Assembly (NCBI GenBank): GCA_034434335.1
Contig: DAOTZS010000255.1
Coordinates: 1 to 11,194 of the forward strand
Source of the DNA: DAOTZS01 sp034434335
Lineage (GTDB): Bacteria; Chloroflexota; Anaerolineae; CG2-30-64-16
Reading direction: 5' to 3'
DNA length: 11,194 nucleotides
Positions 5,339-11,194 of this stretch are shown in pieces; position 1 is the first letter of the stretch; each line of letters begins with the position of its first letter. Position numbers and translations under genes: made by a program. The notes below the pieces were generated by a model. That model searched no databases, had not been told where the DNA came from, and was given only the letters and a program-made list of their open reading frames with translations.

Positions 5339-6825
5339 TGCATTACCTCCTCGATTGTCAAATCGGTCGTGTCTACCACAATGGCGTCTGGAGCGGCCGC
5401 CAGAGGCGCGTGTTGTCGGCTGGAGTCAATCCGGTCGCGGCGCCTCATCTCTTCCAGCACCTGCGCGGGGTCAGCATCCTCACCTCGGGCAATGCGCTCA
5501 GCGTACCGGCGCTGGGCGCGCGTGCGCACCGCGGCATCGAGATAGATCTTGAGGTCGGCATCCGGCATCACGACTGTACCGATGTCGCGCCCCACCATCA
5601 CCACGCGTCCTGCCTGGCCGATCCGGCGCTGTTGTTGGGTTAAAGCTCGCCGAACCCCAGCATAGGCCGATACAGGTGACACTACCCGTTCCACTTCTGG
5701 CTGGCGAATCTGCCAGGTGATGTCCTGGCCGTCGGCCAGGACGGTCACATCCCGGCCGTCGTCCACAGTGGGTGGAAGGACCTGGAGCTGCACCTGTTCG
5801 GCCAGCCTGGTAACCGCAGCCTCATCCTCGATCGGGATCCCTCTGGACAGGGCGATCCAGGCGATAGCCCGGTACATCACCCCTGTATCGAGGTAGAGAT
5901 AGTTGAGCTCACCAGCCAGCAATCTGCCGATGGTGCTCTTACCGGAAGCAGCGGGGCCATCAATGGCTATCGTACTGGGGCCCACAACCTTTGCTCCTCT
6001 CTCTCCACTCTCCTCGGCGGCCGCGCTGTGACCGGTGCGCACGCTATCTGCCGTCTCCCGCCGCACTGCGGCACGCAGCGCGCGCAGCTCACCAGGGGTG
6101 AGATCCCGCCACTGGCCAAGGGGCAGGTCGGCCAGTTGCAATGGGCCTAACCCGATCCGGATCACCCGCAAAGCCGGGTGGCCCAGCAACGCCATCATGC
6201 GCCTCAACTGCCGCTTCCGCCCCTCATGCACGGTCACGCGCAGCCAGCTACTGACGGTGGGTTGGGCCGACCCTGTCGCGTCGGCCCTCTCCATCCTGAT
6301 AAACGCCTCGGGTGGATGCGGTAGCAGGACCACGCTGGCCGGTGCTGTTGGCCCGTCGTCCAGCATCACCCCATGCTGCATCCGACGCAGCTTACGCGGG
6401 CTGGGAACCCCCTGCACCTGAACCAGGTAAGTTTTGGGATGCCCATAGCGCGGGTGGGAGAGACGATAGGCCAGTTCCCCATCGTTGGTCAGGAGCAACA
6501 GGCCCTCGCTATCCTCATCCAGCCGGCCTACCGGGAACAGGCGTTCGGGCACCTGTACCAGGTCCTGCCACGAGGGAGCTCGGGCACGCGGGTCAGGATG
6601 GGAGAGCACACCAGCCGGCTTGTGGAACATGATGTAGCGATACGGCTCCTGTGCGAGCGGCCGACCGTCGACGCAGATCTCGGCTGTGGCTGGGTCCACT
6701 TTGGTGCCTAATTCTCGGACTACCTGACCGTTCACTGTCACCCGGCCCGCCACGATTAGCGCTTCGCACGCCCGGCGAGATCCCACTCCCGCGCGCGCCA
6801 GGACCTTCTGCAACCGCTCGGCCAC
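5287..6825 (-). CDS. cmk: Fused RluB/RsuA-type pseudouridine synthase and cytidylate kinase
   Basis: One uninterrupted 512-codon frame holds two enzymes. Residues 1-~60 are an S4 RNA-binding domain (ERLQKVLARAGVGSRRACE). Residues ~62-250 are an RsuA/RluB pseudouridine synthase with catalytic Asp103 in GRLDEDSEGLLLLTNDG (100-116), plus KTYLVQVQG (131-139) and VHEGRKRQLRRMMALLGHP (199-217). Members of this family modify 23S or 16S rRNA. After a linker (~255-282) comes a complete cytidylate kinase, which phosphorylates CMP and dCMP. It has the P-loop GPAASGKST (290-298), YLDTGVMYRA (311-320), VGRDIGTVVMPDADLKIYLD (411-430) and DRIDSSRQHAPL (464-475). The GTG start at 6825 has TAGGAG 7 nt upstream, overlapping the stop of the carboxypeptidase gene. 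A well-placed internal start at codon 281 could also give free Cmk. Confidence 0.92.
   Translation of the reverse strand: MAERLQKVLARAGVGSRRACEALIVAGRVTVNGQVVRELGTKVDPATAEICVDGRPLAQEPYRYIMFHKPAGVLSHPDPRARAPSWQDLVQVPERLFPVGRLDEDSEGLLLLTNDGELAYRLSHPRYGHPKTYLVQVQGVPSPRKLRRMQHGVMLDDGPTAPASVVLLPHPPEAFIRMERADATGSAQPTVSSWLRVTVHEGRKRQLRRMMALLGHPALRVIRIGLGPLQLADLPLGQWRDLTPGELRALRAAVRRETADSVRTGHSAAAEESGERGAKVVGPSTIAIDGPAASGKSTIGRLLAGELNYLYLDTGVMYRAIAWIALSRGIPIEDEAAVTRLAEQVQLQVLPPTVDDGRDVTVLADGQDITWQIRQPEVERVVSPVSAYAGVRRALTQQQRRIGQAGRVVMVGRDIGTVVMPDADLKIYLDAAVRTRAQRRYAERIARGEDADPAQVLEEMRRRDRIDSSRQHAPLAAAPDAIVVDTTDLTIEEVMQCVRNLIQRWAEARGCR
5983..5999 (-). promoter_or_regulatory. Possible internal ribosome binding site and GTG start for free cytidylate kinase
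   Basis: Inside the fusion gene, minus-strand GAGGAG (5999-5994) is followed after 8 nt by an in-frame GTG (5985-5983). This is codon 281, four codons before the first strand of the kinase (IAIDGPAASGKST). Starting there would give a 232-residue Cmk, the normal size of a free enzyme. Whether it is used cannot be decided from sequence. Confidence 0.45.
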
Positions 6826-6835
6826 ACCTCAGCTC

Positions 6836-7969
6836 CTACGGCTCCAACCAGGTGGTGAGAGGCGCAGTGGCCACCACCTGGCCAGCAAGCATCAGATGCA
6901 AGCTCCCTACCGGCAGAGTGCCTGTAAGCGGAATGGATGAATCCAGGCTACGTACTGGCTGGATTAAGGGCCACTGCCAGGCGGGGAGGAAAATATCGAA
7001 GGGTTGTTCAACGCGCAGACGATAGCGATGACCATCGGCGTCGGCCTCCCAGGCCAGAGCATCGGCCGGCAGGTCCACCTTTCCCCACCGCCATCCCTGG
7101 GCAGCATAGTCCAGCAAGGCTATGGCGTCACCATAGCGGTCCTGGCTGCCCAGGAGGACGACCAGCAGGCGATGCCCTGCACGCGTTACGGAGGCGATCA
7201 GGCACTCCCCTGCAGCTTGGGTGGTACCCGTTTTGACGCCGTCCGCGCCGGGGTAGATAGTCAGCAGATGGTTGGTGTTAACCAGGGAACGCCCTGCCAC
7301 ATAGGCTTCTTCGGTGGCCACAATATGGGCAAAGGCCGGGAAGGCCAGCGCGGCCCGGGTCAGGGTGACTAAGTCAGCCGCGCTTGCCACCTGGGCCGGA
7401 TCGTCGAGGCCATGGGGATTGGTGAAATGGCTGTCTGCCATCCCCAACGAGTGTGCCGTTTCATTCATCAGGGCTACAAAGCTGGCCAGACTACCCCCTA
7501 CATGTTCGGCCACCGCTACTGCTGCATCGTTCCCCGAGGCGAGTAACAGCCCGTAGAGCAGGTCCTGCACAGTTACTACCTCCCCTGGCATCAGCCCCAT
7601 GCGGCTGCCAGGCGTCCCTGCTGCCATCGGTGAAACGGTAACCGGGTCGTCCAGGTCAGCATACTCGAGCGCCAGGAAAGCCGTCATCACCTTGACTGTG
7701 CTGGCTGGCGGCAACGGAACGCGCGGATATCGCTCGTACAGCGTCTGGTTAGCATCCAGGTCAACCATTAGCGCCGCTGCAGCAGTGATCGGCGGTGGCT
7801 GCTTGGCACGCACAATGGACGCGATCTCCTCGGGGCCAAGGCGCAACGGCGGATAGCTGCCATCGGTGAGCATAGGTGGCCCAAAGCCAAGACAGGCTAT
7901 GCTGAGAAATGCCAGTAGAACTGTCAGCTTACGGTCATACCCATGGCGATGAGGATGAGAAGGCGCCAC
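6836..7969 (-). CDS. D-alanyl-D-alanine carboxypeptidase (peptidase S11, PBP5/DacA type)
   Basis: This penicillin-binding serine peptidase trims the terminal D-Ala of peptidoglycan stem peptides outside the membrane. All three active-site motifs are present (numbered from the GTG at 7969, 377 residues): S90-T-V-K93, S145-G-N147 and K246-T-G248. FTNPHGLDDP (182-191) is also typical of the family. A signal peptide follows the start: HRHGYDRK, then hydrophobic LTVLLAFLSIACLGFG (15-30). The frame stays open upstream to an ATG at 8131, but that start would run through the opposite-strand FmdB gene and put 54 unrelated residues before the signal, so I reject it. The GTG has only a modest GAGG about 11 nt upstream, so the exact start is uncertain by a few codons. 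The C-terminal ~80 residues resemble the PBP5 beta-domain region. It leads an operon with the synthase/kinase fusion (10-bp gap). Confidence 0.93.
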   Translation of the reverse strand: MAPSHPHRHGYDRKLTVLLAFLSIACLGFGPPMLTDGSYPPLRLGPEEIASIVRAKQPPPITAAAALMVDLDANQTLYERYPRVPLPPASTVKVMTAFLALEYADLDDPVTVSPMAAGTPGSRMGLMPGEVVTVQDLLYGLLLASGNDAAVAVAEHVGGSLASFVALMNETAHSLGMADSHFTNPHGLDDPAQVASAADLVTLTRAALAFPAFAHIVATEEAYVAGRSLVNTNHLLTIYPGADGVKTGTTQAAGECLIASVTRAGHRLLVVLLGSQDRYGDAIALLDYAAQGWRWGKVDLPADALAWEADADGHRYRLRVEQPFDIFLPAWQWPLIQPVRSLDSSIPLTGTLPVGSLHLMLAGQVVATAPLTTWLEP

Positions 7970-7996
7970 TCCAAGAGAGAGACCTCGCTGCAATAC

Positions 7997-8029
7997 TTGA
8001 CGGCCCGCAGCGTCTGGATTACAATCCAG
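7997..8029 (+). promoter_or_regulatory. Sigma70-like promoter of the FmdB-family gene, with overlapping inverted repeat
   Basis: TTGACG (7997-8002) and TACAAT (8020-8025) are separated by 17 bp and match consensus at 5 of 6 positions each. The start codon is 46 bp past the -10. A perfect 7-bp inverted repeat, CTGGATT-AC-AATCCAG (8014-8029), covers the -10 and could bind a dimeric repressor, though chance is possible. Confidence 0.7.
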
Positions 8030-8070
8030 GCCAGCCCTGCGTGAGCGGGCATCTACCAAGAGGTGAGGCC

Positions 8071-8310
8071 ATGCCACTTTACGAATACTATTGTGAGAGT
8101 TGCGAGACGTCGTTTGAGGCGCTGCGGCCAATGCATCAATCGAATCAACCAGTAGCCTGCCCTCGCTGCGCGAGCACCAGCACGCGTCGGCTGATCTCCG
8201 TTTTCGCTGCCATCAGCAAAGGTAATGGCAGCAGCCGCCTGGTTGCCAGCAGCCAGGGAGGTAGCTGTAGTACCTGCAGTGGTGGCAGTTGCGCCACATG
8301 CAGAGGCTAG
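8071..8310 (+). CDS. FmdB-family zinc-ribbon protein
   Basis: This small protein of 79 residues begins MPLYEYYCESC, the standard opening of the FmdB family (putative regulatory zinc ribbons). Four cysteines at 8, 11, 30 and 33 (CxxC...CxxC) make one zinc-binding ribbon. The Gly/Ser-rich tail adds a second pair of CxxC motifs (66, 69, 74 and 77), also common in the family. The ATG at 8071 follows GAGGTGA by a few bases. The frame is open further upstream to 7909, but that part lies inside the opposite-strand carboxypeptidase signal-peptide region and before the promoter, so it is not used. It is the only plus-strand gene in the window and forms its own unit with promoter and terminator. The family was named for a formamidase regulator; its function in most bacteria is unknown. 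Confidence 0.9.
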   Translation: MPLYEYYCESCETSFEALRPMHQSNQPVACPRCASTSTRRLISVFAAISKGNGSSRLVASSQGGSCSTCSGGSCATCRG

Positions 8311-8354
8311 CCACAACTGGTGGGCAACATCTTCACACGGACCAGCCTAACGCA

Positions 8355-8384
8355 AGGGGCACCTCACGGTGCCCCTCTTTGTTT
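8355..8384 (+). terminator. Intrinsic terminator of the FmdB-family gene
   Basis: A perfect 8-bp GC-rich stem GGGGCACC/GGTGCCCC (8356-8363 and 8368-8375) with a TCAC loop is followed by TCTTTGTTT (8376-8384) on the plus strand. It lies 46 bp after the stop and 29 bp before the end of the convergent lipoprotein gene. On the minus strand the stem is followed only by TTGCG, so bidirectional use would be weak. Confidence 0.88.
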
Positions 8385-8412
8385 CCCCTGACCTCGCCTC
8401 AGCAGTACAAGA

Positions 8413-8952
8413 TCACTGTCCAGCACGGATCACAATGTCATAGCTACGCAGGTTGTCGTTGCGCTCCGTCTCGCCGGCTACAGGCAGCACTTCTACATCC
8501 AGCCGATAGTGTTCCCGCAAAGGCATACCAACTGTCTGCGTAAAACGGACAAAGTGCACCTCACCTGCTGGTACCTTCTCCACGACGACGCTTTCAGCAT
8601 ATAGCTCCCGTGAGTTCTCCGGGTCAGCGACATCGAGAAGCCGCGCCACCACCTGCACATCCTCTTCCGCAGCCAGGCCCCGGTTCTCAACCGCTACCAG
8701 CAAGGTCACCGCGCTGCCCGTCAAAAGCCGCTCATCATCTAGCGGTGGATCAAAGTCCACACCCAAAATGGCCAGGTCGTGGGCCCTTGGCGCCACCGTC
8801 GCTACGGCTATAGGCACTGAGGATTGAGTCACCTCAATGGCCGGGACGCAGCCCGTCAGTACCAGAAGAGCTGCCAACAAGAGGGGCCCTAAACTCCACC
8901 AGGAGAAGAAGGTGCGCACCAGCCACCAGCGCTTCCCACAGACAAGTCTCAT
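8413..8952 (-). CDS. Putative lipoprotein with a CARDB-like domain
   Basis: The protein has 179 residues from the ATG at 8952. It opens with a basic segment and a hydrophobic core (LGPLLLAALLVL, 21-32), then the lipobox LTGC with Cys35 as the lipidation site, so it should be anchored to the outer face of the membrane. The rest is a single beta-sandwich-like domain of CARDB type. It contains LAILGVDFDPP, a variable loop, VTLLVAVENRGLAAEEDVQV, and the closing pattern DVEVLPVAGETERNDNLRSY, where the ExNDN block is typical. The role is unknown; such domains usually mediate adhesion or protein contacts. The frame is also open from a GTG at 9018 that overlaps the secF stop by 4 bp. I prefer 8952 because it gives a signal peptide of normal length, though its ribosome binding site (AGGG) is weak. 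It follows secF in the same direction. Confidence 0.75.
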   Translation of the reverse strand: MRLVCGKRWWLVRTFFSWWSLGPLLLAALLVLTGCVPAIEVTQSSVPIAVATVAPRAHDLAILGVDFDPPLDDERLLTGSAVTLLVAVENRGLAAEEDVQVVARLLDVADPENSRELYAESVVVEKVPAGEVHFVRFTQTVGMPLREHYRLDVEVLPVAGETERNDNLRSYDIVIRAGQ

Positions 8953-9014
8953 GTTGCAACCCTGTAACTCACTCACAGGCAGATGTGATTTCTGAAATAC
9001 GCCTTTAGCCGGCC

Positions 9015-9944
9015 TCACGCCTGTGCCGGCCGTCTGCGCAGCCCAAACAGGTCACGCTCTTCCCAGGCCACCAGGATCGGCACCGCGTTGAAGATGGAGG
9101 AATAGGTGCCGCTGACCAGCCCCCATAGCATCACAGCAATAAACTGCTTGATCGTCCCACCGCCAAAGAGCAGGATCGCTACCATGACAAAGATAGCGTT
9201 CAATTGCGTGGCCAGCGAACGATGCAGGGTCTCCAGCACGCTGCGGTTGGCAATTACGCTGAAGGGTTCCCCGCGATACTTGGGCGCATTCTCGCGGATG
9301 CGGTCGAAAACCACGATCTTATCCTGCATCGAAAAACTGATCACTGTAAGCAGAGCAGTCAGAAACAGGGCATCCGCCTCCCAGCCTAACAACAGGCTCA
9401 GGATGCTGAAGATGCCCGTTGTCACCAAAAGGTCGTGGAACATGGCGAGAATGGCCGCGGTGCCATAGCGGAAGGGGTTCTGTACCTTGCGAAAAGCCAA
9501 AACCATGAAGAACAGGATAGCCACCGAGGCCGCCAAGACGGCCAGGCCCGCCGCCTGGGTCACCTCCCGGCCAATCGCCGGCCCGACCGCGGCGAACTGC
9601 ACCTCCTGCACATTTTCGCCGAAGTGCTTCTTGATGGCCGTCATGAGCTGGGCCTTCTCGACCTCATCAATCGGCTTCATCCGCACCTGCAATGTCTGCA
9701 CATCTCCCAACGTGGTAACCGCGGGATCACTCTGCCCAGCCTCCTCCAGCACTGCCCGCAGCTCGCCAGGCTGGACCGGCCGGTCAAATCGCAACTCCCA
9801 GATCGAGCCCCCTGTGAAGTCAATAGCCAGCTTGAAAGGCAATCCCGTTGTGATCGTCGAATAGATCATGGCGACCAGGCCAGGGATAATGATCAAAGCG
9901 GATAGCAGGAAATACCAGCGGCGATTTTCGACCAGACGAAACAT
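9015..9944 (-). CDS. secF: Protein translocase subunit SecF
   Basis: SecF works with SecD in the membrane to complete preprotein export, using the ion gradient. The 309-residue frame has six membrane segments: one at 10-28 and five between about 131 and 296. Family landmarks are IDFTGGS (41-47) at the start of the periplasmic domain, VGPAIGREV (120-128), FHDLLVTTGIFSIL (169-182), DKIVVFDRIREN (208-219), LFGGGTIKQF (259-268) and GTYSSIFNAVPILV (279-292). Asp208 and Arg215, in the conserved block important for proton movement, are kept. The residue after Asp208 is Lys209, where Thr is more usual. GGAG lies 8 nt before the ATG. The gene begins 21 bp after secD, a typical secD-secF operon. Confidence 0.97.
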   Translation of the reverse strand: MFRLVENRRWYFLLSALIIIPGLVAMIYSTITTGLPFKLAIDFTGGSIWELRFDRPVQPGELRAVLEEAGQSDPAVTTLGDVQTLQVRMKPIDEVEKAQLMTAIKKHFGENVQEVQFAAVGPAIGREVTQAAGLAVLAASVAILFFMVLAFRKVQNPFRYGTAAILAMFHDLLVTTGIFSILSLLLGWEADALFLTALLTVISFSMQDKIVVFDRIRENAPKYRGEPFSVIANRSVLETLHRSLATQLNAIFVMVAILLFGGGTIKQFIAVMLWGLVSGTYSSIFNAVPILVAWEERDLFGLRRRPAQA

Positions 9945-9965
9945 CTTTTTCTCTCCGTCCTTTGC

Positions 9966-11194
9966 TTAGAAACCCAGCAACCAGCGCTTTTCGCGCAGCG
10001 CCTCACTCTCAGCGCGATCAAATACGGCCCGCATGAAGGTGCGCGTGACCGTCACCGCGGTAAACATGCTGACCAAAACGCCCATGCCCAGGGTGAGCGC
10101 AAACCCCAAGACCGCCTGCGCCCCAAAGGTACGCCCAAAAAGGACCAGGATGGTGCAGGTGATCAGGGTCGAGAGGTTCGAGTCCAGGATAGAGGTCCAG
10201 GCCCGCTTGAACCCGGCTTCGACCGCGGCCCGCAGGGAGCGACCCCAGCGTAGCTCCTCTTTCATGCGCTCGAAAATCAAGATGTTGGCATCTACAGCCA
10301 TGCCCGTAGAGAGCAGGAAACCGGCAATGCCCGGTAAGGTCAGGGTCACCGGGATAAGTTTGTAGAGTGCCAGGTTCAGCCCGGCATAGATCAACAGTGC
10401 CAGGGAAGCCAGCGAACCAGGCAATCGGTAGTAGATGGTCATAAACAGGAGGACAGTAATCAGCCCGATCAGTCCGGCCGTCACACTGCGCCGCACTGAA
10501 TCGGCTCCCAAGGTCGCCCCTATCGTACGTCGGTTGACCACCTCCAGTGGCACGGGCAGCGCGCCATAGCGCATCTGCACTGCCAGGCTCTCGGCTTCCT
10601 CGCGGGTAAAGCGGCCGGTAATCTCTCCGCGGCCTTCTGGGATGGCGCTGTTGATGCGCGGAGCTGAGAGCACCACGTTGTCCAGCACGATCGCCAGGAT
10701 ATCCCCCACATGCTGAGCAGTGTATTCGGCGAAAATCTTGGCCCCCTCGGCAGTGAGTTCGAAGCCAATACTGGGCGCGCCATACTGGTCCAGTTGCACG
10801 AAGGCATCCTTCAGCTCGCGGCCGGTCATCACTGTCTTGAACACCACATCGGGATAAGGAAATGGTGTCACACCCAGCGTCTCAGGGTCGGGTACGGCGT
10901 CGTTGTTAGTGGTCCGCACATAAACACCCTGTACCACTTCTGGATACTGGGGATTAGCGGCCGAGCCTATCTCGACAAACTCCAGTTGTCCGGTGCTCTT
11001 CAGGGTTTCCACTGCCTGCTCAGGATTGTTGATGCCGGGCAATTCAACGATGATGCGGTTCTCGCCCTGAAGCTGCACCAACGGTTCCGTCACTCCCAAC
11101 GCATTGACGCGGCGTTCGACGATGACCTTAGCTGCCTCCATATCCTTAGCGGTAATAGGCTGATCACCGACCGGCTTAGCCTGCAAGAGCACCT
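9966..11194 (-). CDS. secD: Protein translocase subunit SecD, N-terminus cut by the window edge
   Basis: The frame is open to the right edge. The visible part begins VLLQAKP, which normally follows the GLDLxGG motif of SecD, so only the first membrane helix and roughly 50 residues are missing. The GTG at 11192 is internal, not the start. Landmarks in order are the P1 periplasmic region (VERRVNALGVTEPLVQLQGE, IIVELPGI), FELTAEGAKIFAEYT, and AIVLDNVVLSAPRINSAI. Next comes the link to the membrane domain, GALPVPLEVVNRRTIGATLG. The membrane segments follow, with GMAVDANILIFERMKEELRW, in which the Asp within VDAN is the conserved intramembrane acid. It ends with LGMGVLVSMFTAVTVTRTFM. The C-terminal tail ends REKRWLLGF. 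SecD and SecF together help release translocated proteins on the outer side. Confidence 0.96.
   Translation of the reverse strand, partial: VLLQAKPVGDQPITAKDMEAAKVIVERRVNALGVTEPLVQLQGENRIIVELPGINNPEQAVETLKSTGQLEFVEIGSAANPQYPEVVQGVYVRTTNNDAVPDPETLGVTPFPYPDVVFKTVMTGRELKDAFVQLDQYGAPSIGFELTAEGAKIFAEYTAQHVGDILAIVLDNVVLSAPRINSAIPEGRGEITGRFTREEAESLAVQMRYGALPVPLEVVNRRTIGATLGADSVRRSVTAGLIGLITVLLFMTIYYRLPGSLASLALLIYAGLNLALYKLIPVTLTLPGIAGFLLSTGMAVDANILIFERMKEELRWGRSLRAAVEAGFKRAWTSILDSNLSTLITCTILVLFGRTFGAQAVLGFALTLGMGVLVSMFTAVTVTRTFMRAVFDRAESEALREKRWLLGF

Noticed and set aside
7909..8070. Upstream extension of the FmdB-family frame.
   Set aside because: The typical family start MPLYEYYC is at 8071 with a good ribosome binding site. 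The extension precedes the promoter and overlaps the carboxypeptidase start.
7970..8131. N-terminal extension of the carboxypeptidase to an ATG at 8131 (431 residues).
   Set aside because: It would overlap the start of the opposite-strand FmdB gene and its promoter, and would place the signal peptide about 68 residues inside the protein. The GTG at 7969 fits better.
8953..9018. GTG start at 9018 for the lipoprotein gene.
   Set aside because: The 4-bp overlap with secF is attractive, but it would give a 56-residue pre-lipobox region. It remains a possible alternative.

Overview
The window looks like chromosomal DNA of a GC-rich bacterium. The style of its glycosyltransferase, URO-D-family and CARDB-lipoprotein genes suggests Chloroflexota (Anaerolineae-like). 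This is an inference from protein style only, because no rRNA or marker phylogeny is available here. Nearly everything is on the minus strand. One small gene, a FmdB-type zinc ribbon, is on the plus strand.

Reading in the direction of transcription (high to low coordinates):
- The protein-export genes secD (cut by the right edge) and secF are followed by a CARDB-type lipoprotein gene.
- A convergent FmdB-family gene on the plus strand has its own sigma70-like promoter and intrinsic terminator.
- A tightly packed cell-envelope and RNA operon follows: a D-Ala-D-Ala carboxypeptidase, a fused RluB-type pseudouridine synthase/cytidylate kinase, and a PlsC-type acyltransferase. The genes are joined by a 10-bp gap and a 52-bp overlap.
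- A non-coding stretch of about 700 bp (3890-4597) comes next, then glmS with an intrinsic terminator.
- After a fresh promoter come a URO-D-superfamily protein and a family 4 glycosyltransferase cut by the left edge.

The most interesting region is the 700-bp stretch upstream of glmS. On the minus strand it contains a recognisable glmS ribozyme (4171-4306, possibly extending to about 4105). This is the self-cleaving RNA that senses glucosamine-6-phosphate and represses glmS in cis. The conserved core blocks are all present: A|GCGCC at the cleavage site, a 9-bp P1, TGACGAGG, the P2 pair GGAGG/CCTCC, and ATCGGCGGATG. The loop closed by P2 carries an extra insertion of about 48 nt, and the 3' domain does not match the usual P3/P4 pattern clearly.

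Two directly oriented copies of a ~190-bp non-autonomous element flank the ribozyme. Both have 10-bp terminal inverted repeats (GTAACTATTC). The upstream copy has a perfect 8-bp target duplication. The GTAA termini plus 8-bp duplication match the known signature of IS66-family transposition. One copy lies in the untranslated leader between the ribozyme and the glmS start, the other just upstream of the ribozyme. I found no convincing glmS promoter next to the ribozyme, so the ribozyme may cut a transcript that reads through from the plsC operon.
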